A stretch of 35,696 nucleotides of DNA, taken from a virus. This document shows, piece after piece, positions 20,056-27,542 of the stretch. Location: positions 1 through 35,696 of the IMG/VR virus record IMGVR_UViG_3300048091_000260; one strand, 5' to 3'. Position 1 is the stretch's first letter, and every line of letters begins with the position of its first letter. Made by a program: the position numbers and the translations under genes. The notes under the pieces were generated by a model. It did no database searches and was not told the DNA's origin. It saw only the letters and a program-made list of their open reading frames with translations.

Positions 20056-21330
20056 ATGGCAAACGCACTCGTCACCTCGCAGGTCATCACCAACGAAGTC
20101 CTGCGCATCGCGCACAACAGCAGCGCCTTCCTGGGCAACACCAACTCGGACTACAAGGATTCGTGGGACAAGGACCTGAAGCCGGGCCAGACCGTCAACG
20201 CCCGCGCGCCGGTCCAGTTCACCCACCGCACCGGCGAGACCGCCAACGTGCAGGACATCACCGAGCGCAGCGTGCCGGTCACCCTGCAGCCGCTGCTGGG
20301 CCTGGACTTCGCCGTCGGCTCGACCGAACTGACCACCTCGGTGGGCAGCGACGGCAAGGTGAGCAAGGCTTTCAAGGACCGCTACCTGAAACCGGCCGGC
20401 CTGAAGCTGGGCGCGATCCTGGACTACAACATCGGCCTGATCCTGAAGAACGGCACGCACCAGATCGTCGGCACGCCCGGCACCCCGCCCGCCACCTTCG
20501 CCGACCTGCTGCAGGCCGGCGTACCGCTCGACCGCATGAGCGTACCGCGCGACGGCCAGCGCATGGCCGCGATCGAGCCGGGCGCCAATGCCAACATCGT
20601 GGCCGGGCTGTCGGGCCTGTTCAACAACCAGGGCGTGCTGGCCGAGCAGTACAAGACCGGCGTCATCAAGACCGGCGCCGGCCTGGACATCGCGATGTCG
20701 CAGAACGTGCCGTCGCACACGGTCGGCCCGCTGGGCGGCGCTCCGCTGGTCAATGGCGCCAACCAGGGCCTGACCAACGCCGGCGCGACCGACAACCCGT
20801 ATGCCGCGACCACCACCCTGGTCACCGACGGCTGGACCGCCGCCGCCGCGCTGCGCTTGAACGCCGGCGATACCTTCACCATCGCCAACGTGTTCTCGGT
20901 CAACCCGGAAACCAAGCAGTCGACCGGCGTGCCGCAGTCGTTCCTGGTGACGGCAGCGGTTTCCTCGGACGCCGCCGGTAACGCCAGCGTGATCATCAGC
21001 CCGGCCATCATCGCCGGCGGCGCCTACCAGAACGTGACCGCGCGCCCGGCCGACAACGCGGCGATCACGATCACCTCCGGCGCCGCGAACACCACCTACA
21101 CCCAGAACATGGTGTGGCACCGCGACGCGATCACCTTCGTCTCGCCCAAGCAGGAACTGCCGGGCGGCATGGACATGGCCTACCAGGCCTCGTTGGCTGA
21201 CGAAGGCGGCGTCACGCTGCGCTTCGTGCGCGGCTTCGACATCACCAACAACAAGTTCGTCAGCCGCTTCGACATCCTGTGGGGCGCCGCGGTGACCCTG
21301 CCGAACTTCGCCGTTCGCCGTACCAACTAA
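20056..21330 (+). CDS. Major capsid protein, P22 gp5-like
   Basis: This is a 424-residue coat protein, close to P22 gp5 (430 residues), with the same N-terminal layout (ANALVTSQVITNEVLRIAHN, then DKDLKPGQTVNARAPVQF) and the HK97 fold expected for it. A middle insertion-like domain (about 225-345) would correspond to the P22 I-domain. The C-terminus carries FVRGFDITNNKFVSRFDILW. There is a good AGGAG, 8 bases before the ATG. It is followed by a hairpin, suggesting the message is attenuated after this highly expressed gene. Confidence 0.95.
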   Translation: MANALVTSQVITNEVLRIAHNSSAFLGNTNSDYKDSWDKDLKPGQTVNARAPVQFTHRTGETANVQDITERSVPVTLQPLLGLDFAVGSTELTTSVGSDGKVSKAFKDRYLKPAGLKLGAILDYNIGLILKNGTHQIVGTPGTPPATFADLLQAGVPLDRMSVPRDGQRMAAIEPGANANIVAGLSGLFNNQGVLAEQYKTGVIKTGAGLDIAMSQNVPSHTVGPLGGAPLVNGANQGLTNAGATDNPYAATTTLVTDGWTAAAALRLNAGDTFTIANVFSVNPETKQSTGVPQSFLVTAAVSSDAAGNASVIISPAIIAGGAYQNVTARPADNAAITITSGAANTTYTQNMVWHRDAITFVSPKQELPGGMDMAYQASLADEGGVTLRFVRGFDITNNKFVSRFDILWGAAVTLPNFAVRRTN

Positions 21331-21337
21331 GGCGACC

Positions 21338-21363
21338 CGGGTCCGGCCGAGTTGGCCGGCCCT
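21338..21363 (+). terminator. Hairpin after the coat gene, possible attenuator
   Basis: GGG(T)CCGGCC pairs with GGCCGGCCC around a short loop with one bulged T. A pyrimidine-rich CTCCCCTTT follows. It is a weak terminator at best, but well placed to give coat more transcript than the downstream minor genes. Confidence 0.5.
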
Positions 21364-21392
21364 CCCCTTTCACAACTCCAGGAGAAAACAGT

Positions 21393-21560
21393 ATGTACCC
21401 ATTGAATATGAAGCTCACCGACGGCATCGGCTTTGCCGTGGCCAACGACAAGGCCGAACACCAGGCGCTGACCGCACAGGGCTACGGCCCGGCATACGTT
21501 GCGCCGACCAAGGCCACCAAAGGCTCGACCGCTGACGCCCCGGCAACGACCGACGAGTAA
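21393..21560 (+). CDS. Small conserved protein after the coat gene
   Basis: This is a 55-residue protein with a strong Shine-Dalgarno (AGGAG, then AAAACAGT, ATG). Its sequence (MYPLNMKLTDGIGFAVANDKAEHQAL ... GYGPAYV) is the pattern of small proteins often found between coat and head-completion genes in podoviruses. No function is known. It ends 3 bp before the gp4-like gene. Confidence 0.7.
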   Translation: MYPLNMKLTDGIGFAVANDKAEHQALTAQGYGPAYVAPTKATKGSTADAPATTDE

Positions 21561-21563
21561 GCC

Positions 21564-22229
21564 ATGGCAACGGCCCGCACCATCATCACCCTCGCGCTCG
21601 AGAGCATGAACCGGCTGTCGCCCGGCGAAACGCTCGACGCCGACTTGGCGGCGGCCTGCCTGCGCCGCCTGAACGCGATCGCCGACGACTGGAGCGCGGG
21701 CCGCGACATGACGCCGCAGGACGTGATCGCATCGGGCGCCGTCACCGGTGCGAGCCTGACGCTGGGCGCTGGAGCCTTCGCGGCGATCGGCGCCGGCGAG
21801 GAGATCATCTCGGCCCAGGCCGACGGCTTCCCGATGGCGCCGATCACCATGCAGCAATACAACGACGTCCGCCTGAAGAACCAGGCCGGCCGGCCGGAAG
21901 TCTGGGCCTGGGATGGCCTGGCCACGGTGTATCTGTACCCGGCAGCGAGCGGCAACACGATCAGCCTCATGACACGCGCGCCGTTCGCCAGCTTCGTCGA
22001 CCTCGACACCGCCTATACGCTGCCGTCCGGCTACCAGGGCGCGTTCGCCGCCTCGCTGGCGGTGGCCATGGCCCCGGCGCTGCTCGGCGGCGTGTCGTCG
22101 GGCCTGCTGCTGGCGGAGAAGAAGGCGTTGTTCAACGTGGCCAACGCCAACGTACGGCCCGCGATCCTGACGGCCAATCCGCTGACGCCGCGCCGCGCCG
22201 GCGGCAACATCCTGAAGGGGTGGAACTGA
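21564..22229 (+). CDS. Head-completion/tail accessory factor, P22 gp4-like
   Basis: This is a 221-residue protein in P22 gp4 position. It would close the portal vertex after packaging and form the first tail ring. The N-terminus (TARTIITLALESMNRLSPGE, LAAACLRRLNAIADDWSA) is the helical signature of the gp4/adaptor family. The rest contains VWAWDGLATVYLYPAASGN and a hydrophobic helix pair (about 150-185). It is longer than P22 gp4 (166). Stop and next ATG overlap (TGATG). Confidence 0.85.
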   Translation: MATARTIITLALESMNRLSPGETLDADLAAACLRRLNAIADDWSAGRDMTPQDVIASGAVTGASLTLGAGAFAAIGAGEEIISAQADGFPMAPITMQQYNDVRLKNQAGRPEVWAWDGLATVYLYPAASGNTISLMTRAPFASFVDLDTAYTLPSGYQGAFAASLAVAMAPALLGGVSSGLLLAEKKALFNVANANVRPAILTANPLTPRRAGGNILKGWN

Positions 22230-23614
22230 TGGCCGGCCGCAACTTCGTGGCCTGTATCGGCCCCAGCTATCATCTGGACGACCGCAAGGCAGCGGTACAG
22301 ACAGCGATCAACTGCTACCTCGAGCAGATCGAGGGCCTGGGCGAGACCCGCACGCTGACACAGGTATCGGCGCCCGGGCTTGCCCTGTATCGTTCGCTTG
22401 GCGCCGAGGTACGTGGTCAGCGCAACGTTGAGGGCCGCTGGTTCGTGGTTGCCGGCGACGAGCTGTTCGAGATCGTCTCGGGCGAACCGGTGAGCCGTGG
22501 ATCGCTGTCGAGCGTATCGGGCCCCGTCGGCATGTCGCACAACAACACCCAGCTGGTGATCGTCGGCGGCGCCGGTGGCGACGTCTTCAACCTGAACACC
22601 AACGCCCTCGCACCGATCACCTCCGAGGGCTGGCGCGGGTCGAAGTCGGTCAACTTCATCGATGGCTACACCATCTTCGTCGCGCCCGACACCGACCAGT
22701 TCTACATCACCGCGCTGGACGACTCGAGCACGATGGACGCCCTCGATTTCTCGTCGGCCGACGCGCAGCCCGATAACGTGGTGGCCGCCCTGGTGCTGCA
22801 CCGGGAACTGATCCTTCTCGGCTTGTACACCACCGAGATCTGGATCAACAGCGGCGGCGCGCTGTTCCCGTTCACGCGCTACAACTCAGCCCAGATCGAC
22901 GTCGGCTGCGTGGGCAAGGACGCCTGCATCGTGGCCGCCGACTCGCTGTTCTGGATCGGCCAGACCCGCACCGGCAGTGGCATCGTGTACCAGATGTCGG
23001 GGCATTCGCCAACGCGTGCGTCGACCCGGGCGATCGAGCAGATGCTAGCCAAGTCGACCGACATCAGTGCCGCGACCATGTGGACATACCAGGTCGACGG
23101 GCACGAATTCATCGGCATCAATGCGCCTGGGCTGTCGACCACGCTGGTGTTCGACGCCGCCATGCAGCAGTGGCACGAGCGCGCCGAGTGGAGATCGGGC
23201 TGGGCGCCGCTGCGCGTGACCTCGGTTTGCCTGGTGAACGGCGGGCAGTACGCCGCCGACGCGCTCGGCAACCTGTACCTGATAGACCCGTACACCTACG
23301 CCTACGGCGCTGATCCGCTGGTGCGCGAGCGCACCTGGCCGCACATGGTGAAGGCCAGCATGGAGCCGGTCACCTTCCACGGACTCGAGCTGGCCTGCAC
23401 GACCGGGTATGGCGGCAACGTGACGCTGGAAGTCTCAAACGACGGCGGGTTCAACTTCGGGCCCAAGCTGATGCGCTCGCTGGGCGCCATCGGGCGCTGG
23501 ATGCAGAAGGTGCGCTGGCTGATGCTCGGCACGGCCCAGGACCGGGTATTCCGCATCCGCTGTTCGGATCCGGTGCCGTTCAACATCCACGCCGTGGCGG
23601 TCGACGATGCTTAG
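22229..23614 (+). CDS. Packaged-DNA stabilisation/tail hub protein, P22 gp10-like
   Basis: This is a 461-residue protein, close to P22 gp10 (472). It would be a beta-propeller-like ring that plugs the portal and holds the tail needle and tailspikes. Supporting segments are CIGPSYHLDDRKAAVQTAIN, NCYLEQIEGLGETR, VNFIDGYTIFVAP, SSTMDALDFSSADAQPD and VVAALVLHRELILLG. ATG 22229 is preferred to the upstream in-frame GTG 22220, because it gives the TGATG junction. It overlaps the next gene by 8 bp. Confidence 0.9.
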   Translation: MAGRNFVACIGPSYHLDDRKAAVQTAINCYLEQIEGLGETRTLTQVSAPGLALYRSLGAEVRGQRNVEGRWFVVAGDELFEIVSGEPVSRGSLSSVSGPVGMSHNNTQLVIVGGAGGDVFNLNTNALAPITSEGWRGSKSVNFIDGYTIFVAPDTDQFYITALDDSSTMDALDFSSADAQPDNVVAALVLHRELILLGLYTTEIWINSGGALFPFTRYNSAQIDVGCVGKDACIVAADSLFWIGQTRTGSGIVYQMSGHSPTRASTRAIEQMLAKSTDISAATMWTYQVDGHEFIGINAPGLSTTLVFDAAMQQWHERAEWRSGWAPLRVTSVCLVNGGQYAADALGNLYLIDPYTYAYGADPLVRERTWPHMVKASMEPVTFHGLELACTTGYGGNVTLEVSNDGGFNFGPKLMRSLGAIGRWMQKVRWLMLGTAQDRVFRIRCSDPVPFNIHAVAVDDA

Positions 23615-24092
23615 CGTCCCTCCCTCGACCCGCGTCCCCTTGGGCACCGTGCAGATCGCCGGCAAGGCCTTCGAAGTGTTCGCCTCTCCCGAATGGGCGC
23701 GCTACTTCCTGGCGCTGAACACGCAGGCGCTGTCCAATTCCGCCGCCGGCGGGAGCGCGCTATACGCAATGCTCCTGAACGACGCCGCGGAGGTGTCAGA
23801 CCTAGTTCCCGGCCCGCCGGGCGCGCCTGGGAGCCAGGGCGCCCCCGGCCCGGCGCTGTTCCTGCTGCAGGAGTCCTCGGACGAGCAACCGATGCTGATG
23901 CCGCCCGCGGGCAGCGCCGCCGGCACGCCAGGCAGCTTTTCCACCGTGACGGCAGCGGCCGGCTTCGGTTGCAACGGCAAGGGCGCACAGGGCGCCGCCG
24001 CCCTGAACGCCGCCGCGACCGACCTTGCCACCGCTATCGCGCTGTGCAACCAGCTGCGCGCCACCCTCATCGCCAACGGCATCGCCACTTAA
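23607..24092 (+). CDS. Small virion protein with collagen-like Gly-X-Y repeat
   Basis: This is a 161-residue protein where P22 has the tail needle (gp26), but with no long coiled coil, so it is not a clear homologue. Residues about 70-81 are collagen-like (PPGAPGSQGAPG). Before it is a helical part (about 24-62), and after it is an Ala-rich helical region (about 120-161). Short collagen repeats are known in phage tail proteins, where they trimerise. The function is a probable tail or neck accessory. It lies close to the cupin and oxygenase genes (24474, 24787), and collagen-type repeats are known hydroxylase substrates in other organisms. Confidence 0.7.
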   Translation: MLSVPPSTRVPLGTVQIAGKAFEVFASPEWARYFLALNTQALSNSAAGGSALYAMLLNDAAEVSDLVPGPPGAPGSQGAPGPALFLLQESSDEQPMLMPPAGSAAGTPGSFSTVTAAAGFGCNGKGAQGAAALNAAATDLATAIALCNQLRATLIANGIAT

Positions 24093-24102
24093 AAGGAAAA
24101 TC

Positions 24103-24474
24103 ATGGCATCCAACAAGACATTCCGCTTCGGTCCGCTGCCGCTGACCGCGGTGCTCACCACCAACCTGCTCAATCCGCCGGCGGCGGCTGGGGGCGTGAA
24201 CGCCGGCGCGTCGCCGCAGTACATCATCCTGAAGCACCTGCGCATCACGAACAAGAGCGCGGCTGCGGCATCCTTCTCGACCTGGCTGGGTGCAAGCGCG
24301 GCGAACGCCGCTGGTACCGAGGTGATCGGCCAGGGCCAGGTCGTCTCCGCGAACAGCTCCTACGACTGGTACGGTCTGCTGCGCATCGACGCGGTCGACT
24401 TCCTCGTGGGCGGGGCAAGCGTCGCAGGCGCCCTGTCCATTTCGGGCGAAGGCGAGATTGGGGTGGCCGGCTGA
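24103..24474 (+). CDS. Virion structural protein, unknown
   Basis: This 123-residue protein has a good Shine-Dalgarno (AAAAGGA). The sequence is mostly beta (NKTFRFGPLPLTAVLTTNLL, QYIILKHLRITNKSA, SSYDWYGLLRIDAVDFLVGG), with a Gly/Ala/Ser-rich character, like tail or capsid-decoration proteins. Similar short proteins occur among P22-like tail genes, but I recall no assigned function. Its stop and the cupin start overlap (TGATG). Confidence 0.65.
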   Translation: MASNKTFRFGPLPLTAVLTTNLLNPPAAAGGVNAGASPQYIILKHLRITNKSAAAASFSTWLGASAANAAGTEVIGQGQVVSANSSYDWYGLLRIDAVDFLVGGASVAGALSISGEGEIGVAG

Positions 24475-24794
24475 TGAACATCGAATTCCACGGCGGCGAC
24501 ACGCAGTCGGGCAACGTGTTTGCGGTCGAGACCCGCGCGGAGGCCGGCTACATGCTGGAATCCCACGTGCACGCGCACTCGCACATGTCGGTGTTGGTGT
24601 CGGGCACCGCCGACGTGACGATCGACGGCCAAACCGAGCGCATGACCGGCTACAGGCTGCTGACCATCCCGGCCAACACCAGGCACAGCGTCCAGGCAGT
24701 GACGGATGTGGTCTGGCTGTGCCTCTGGGCTGACGCGATCGCGCCAAAGCTGCTGGCGGAGGAATCCCTGAAATTGGTGCCTGCTCATGACTGA
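24474..24794 (+). CDS. Small cupin-domain protein
   Basis: This is a 106-residue single-domain cupin. Motif 1 is HVHAHSHM at 31-38, with metal-ligand candidates H31/H33/H35/H37 followed by an acidic GTADVTIDG loop. Motif 2 is GYRLLTIPANTRH at 59-71, ending in the conserved H71. The usual Glu of motif 1 is not obvious. It is embedded between structural genes and overlaps the oxygenase gene by 8 bp, so the two are co-translated. It may bind a metal or small molecule, or act as an auxiliary factor of the oxygenase. A cupin gene in the tail module of a P22-like phage is unusual. Confidence 0.8.
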   Translation: MNIEFHGGDTQSGNVFAVETRAEAGYMLESHVHAHSHMSVLVSGTADVTIDGQTERMTGYRLLTIPANTRHSVQAVTDVVWLCLWADAIAPKLLAEESLKLVPAHD

Positions 24795-25326
24795 AAAAAT
24801 CAAACTGATCGCGAAGGATTGGGATGTCGGGCCGATCCTCTGGAAGCTGCACAGCCACCCTGATCTCTGGAACCAGCACACCGCCCGGACGGCAAGCAGC
24901 GACAGTCCCCACTATGGCCTGGATGACATCTGGGCCCGGTTCGGCGACGCGTCGCGCGCGCATGACGGCCAAGCGCACCAGGCTCGCTGGTACCCGGCCG
25001 CCGAACTGCTCGGTATCAAGCAGATGTGTCATGACCTGATGCACATGGTTCACGGCGTCGAGCTGGGCGGCGTGCTGATCACCCGGATCCCACCGGGCGC
25101 CAAGTGCCGGCCGCATACGGACCCGGGCTGGCATGCGGGGTATTACGACAAGTTCGCCGTGCAAATCACGAGCGCGCCCGGCCAGCGCTTTTGCTTCGAG
25201 GGCGAGAGCCTCGAAACCCGCCCGGGCGATGTGTACTGGTTCGACAACCAGCATCTGCACTGGGTCGACAACGACACGCCTTACGAGCGTATTTCCATGA
25301 TCGTTTGCATTAGAAGGGAGCACTGA
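24787..25326 (+). CDS. Aspartyl/asparaginyl beta-hydroxylase-like 2-oxoglutarate/Fe(II) oxygenase
   Basis: This is a 179-residue non-haem iron oxygenase fold. The metal triad is visible as H110 and D112 in RPHTDPGWH (109-116), and H158 in QHLHWVDN. R168 (YERISM) is the probable 2-oxoglutarate anchor. The order HxD...H...R fits the AspH family rather than the prolyl hydroxylases. It would hydroxylate Asp, Asn or a similar residue of a protein, using oxygen and 2-oxoglutarate in the host cytoplasm. Late expression and position suggest a virion protein substrate. It is co-translated with the cupin. The substrate is unknown. Confidence 0.82.
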   Translation: MTEKIKLIAKDWDVGPILWKLHSHPDLWNQHTARTASSDSPHYGLDDIWARFGDASRAHDGQAHQARWYPAAELLGIKQMCHDLMHMVHGVELGGVLITRIPPGAKCRPHTDPGWHAGYYDKFAVQITSAPGQRFCFEGESLETRPGDVYWFDNQHLHWVDNDTPYERISMIVCIRREH

Positions 25327-25327
25327 T

Positions 25328-26068
25328 ATGCCTTGGGGATTTGCAGCAGCCGCGGCCGGCGCGATCGGTGGCGCGCTCATCACAAGCGATGCGGCAAGCG
25401 ATGCCGCGGACCAGCAGGCGCAGGGCACGGCCAATGCATTGTCCGAGCAGCAGCGTGAGTTCGATATTGCCCAGGCCAACCAGGCACCCTATCTGGCAGC
25501 CGGCAAGACCGCACTCAGCACGCTGGCGGCAGAGAACGACGTGCCGCTCGATCAAAGCCAGGTGCAGCTGGACCCGGGCTACCAATTCGGGCTGCAGCAA
25601 GGCCAGCAGGCAATTAACCGGCAGACGGCGGCAGCAGGTGGCCGGATTTCCGGTGCTGCGCTGAAGGCAGCCGCGCAATACGGTACCGACTATGCGACCA
25701 CAGGCTACAGCGCCGCGTACTCACGGGCGAACCAGGCCCGTACGGACCGGCTCAACCGCTTGGCGGCGCTGGCCGGCATCGGGCAGACCGCCACACAGAA
25801 CGTCAACGCGGTCGGGGCGAGCACCGCCAGTACAAACAGTGCGCTGATGACGGCAGCCGGCAATAACGCCGGCGCTGCCAGCCTTGCCCAAGGCAACATC
25901 TGGGGCAATGCTACCAACCAGCTCGCGGCACTGGCCGCGCGCTACACGCCGGGAAGCACCTCGACCGAACTGCAGACCACCGGCAGTGCCGGAAGCTACA
26001 ACTACACGCCCGAGGCGCAGTCCATCGACACGGGCGCACTGAGCGACATGAGCTGGTTCAATGGATAA
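25328..26068 (+). CDS. Ejection protein, P22 gp7-position
   Basis: This is a 246-residue protein rich in Ala, Gln and Ser. The N-terminal hydrophobic stretch (FAAAAAGAIGGALITSDAAS, 5-24) and the segments QREFDIAQANQAPYLAAGKT and GYQFGLQQGQQAINRQTAAA, then GRISGAALKAAAQYGTDYAT, match the pattern of small DNA-ejection proteins (P22 gp7, 229 residues). Such proteins travel in the virion and help DNA cross the envelope. Shine-Dalgarno GGGAG precedes the ATG, and it starts one base after the oxygenase stop. Confidence 0.8.
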   Translation: MPWGFAAAAAGAIGGALITSDAASDAADQQAQGTANALSEQQREFDIAQANQAPYLAAGKTALSTLAAENDVPLDQSQVQLDPGYQFGLQQGQQAINRQTAAAGGRISGAALKAAAQYGTDYATTGYSAAYSRANQARTDRLNRLAALAGIGQTATQNVNAVGASTASTNSALMTAAGNNAGAASLAQGNIWGNATNQLAALAARYTPGSTSTELQTTGSAGSYNYTPEAQSIDTGALSDMSWFNG

Positions 26069-26081
26069 GGGAAACTGAACA

Positions 26082-27539
26082 ATGGCTGATTCGAACATCT
26101 TCCAGCAGTACTTGGTCCCGCCGAGGTCCATGATGGACTACACGGCCGAGATGGACCAGGCCGATGCGCGACGGCAGTCGCTGCAACAAAACGCGCTGAC
26201 ACTGGCCGCCGGCCGGCAAAAGTTCGACGAAGGCCTGCAGAGCAGCCAGCGCGCCGCACAGCTGCGCACGGCGCTCCTCGGCCTCCCCCAAGGTGCGACG
26301 GATGACCAGCGCATCCAGGCCATGCGTGGCACCGCTACGCCGGAGGGATTTGCCGCGGCGGATGCGCTCAGCAAGTCGCTGATCGAACAGCGAAAAGGCA
26401 GTGCCGCCGCGACGAAAGACGAAGCCGATGCCGCCAAGACCAACCTCGCGCGTGACGTCGCACTGCACGACTTCCACGCGCAGAATCTCGCGACAGTACA
26501 GACTCCGGAACAGGCGCTGGCCTGGGCGCAGGAAGGGAAAATGCTTGGCCTGTTCAAGCAGCCGGGCCAGTACGAGCGCGGCGTGGCCATGATCGAGCAG
26601 GCGGCACAAGACCCGCAGGCCTTTGCGAAGTGGAAAGCAGCCGCGATGCAGGGCGGCCAGTCGGTGACCGAGCAGCTGAAGCAGCAGCTCGAGCAGGCCA
26701 AGCAAGCGGAACAGGTTCGTCAGTTCGGCGTGACCGACCAGCGGATCAAGTCGGAAGGTGATGCCAACCGAGCGAACCAGATCAAAGTGCAGGATATGAT
26801 CTTTGCACGGCAGGACGCCAAGGGTGACGTCGAACCGACGCTGAGCCAGGAAACCCGGACACGCATCGCGGAGCAGTTCCTCCGCGGCGATAAGAGTGGC
26901 CTGCAGAACCTCGGTCGCGGTGCACAAGGGGCAGCGAACCTAGTGGCAATCCAGAATGAGATCACCGCTCAGGCGCAAGTGGCCGGCATGAGTGGCAACG
27001 ACATCGCTGGTCGTATGGCCGAGTTCGAGGGTCTCAAGGCTGGCATGCGGACTTCCGGAACCACCAGCGCTCGTATCGAAAACGCCGCAGCGGAGGCCGG
27101 CGAGCTGGCGCCGCTGGCACTGACCGCGTCGAAGGATGTCGTGCGCTCCGGCTTCCTGCCTTTCGGCAAGGCGCAGATCATGTTCGACACGCAGACCAAC
27201 GACCCAGCGCTGCGCAGGTTCGCAACCGCGAATGTGGGTTTGGCCACGGCCTACGCTGCCGCAATGGCGCGCGGCGGCAAGCCGACCGTCTCCGACATGG
27301 AGCACTCGCGTGAGCTGCTGTCGGCTGCGTCCAGTCAGCCGGCATATGAGGCTACCGTGCAGCAGATGCAGGCCGAGATCGCAGCCGCGCAGCGCGCACC
27401 GAAGCATGTACGCCAGGGGCTGAGCGATGCGATCACCGGCAGGGATAGCCACGACGCCGCGCCGCCGACCGACAGGCCGGCCGCATCGTCGAAGGTCCCT
27501 GGCGCAAAACCAACCCTCTCCGACATTTTCGGGCATTAA
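26082..27539 (+). CDS. Ejection protein, P22 gp20-position
   Basis: This is a 485-residue helical, Gln/Ala/Lys-rich protein in the place of P22 gp20 (471). The N-terminus starts SNIFQQYLVPPRSMMDYTAE. Long heptad-like helices span about 80-260 (TKDEADAAKTNLARDVALHD; GQSVTEQLKQQLEQAKQAEQ). It would be packaged with the DNA and form part of the ejection channel. It starts 13 bases after the previous stop and ends 3 bases before the next gene. Confidence 0.75.
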   Translation: MADSNIFQQYLVPPRSMMDYTAEMDQADARRQSLQQNALTLAAGRQKFDEGLQSSQRAAQLRTALLGLPQGATDDQRIQAMRGTATPEGFAAADALSKSLIEQRKGSAAATKDEADAAKTNLARDVALHDFHAQNLATVQTPEQALAWAQEGKMLGLFKQPGQYERGVAMIEQAAQDPQAFAKWKAAAMQGGQSVTEQLKQQLEQAKQAEQVRQFGVTDQRIKSEGDANRANQIKVQDMIFARQDAKGDVEPTLSQETRTRIAEQFLRGDKSGLQNLGRGAQGAANLVAIQNEITAQAQVAGMSGNDIAGRMAEFEGLKAGMRTSGTTSARIENAAAEAGELAPLALTASKDVVRSGFLPFGKAQIMFDTQTNDPALRRFATANVGLATAYAAAMARGGKPTVSDMEHSRELLSAASSQPAYEATVQQMQAEIAAAQRAPKHVRQGLSDAITGRDSHDAAPPTDRPAASSKVPGAKPTLSDIFGH

Positions 27540-27542
27540 TTC

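Noticed and set aside
19780-21120. A 446-codon minus-strand frame opposite scaffold and coat
   Set aside because: It is a shadow of the P22-like coat gene, with Gly/Arg/Val-rich low-complexity content.
22220-22228. GTG start for the gp10-like protein
   Set aside because: ATG 22229 fits the TGATG junction and the family N-terminus better.
23607-24092. Tail needle (P22 gp26 homologue)
   Set aside because: The place is right, but the protein lacks the long trimeric coiled coil of gp26 and has a collagen-like repeat instead. So I call it only a virion accessory protein.
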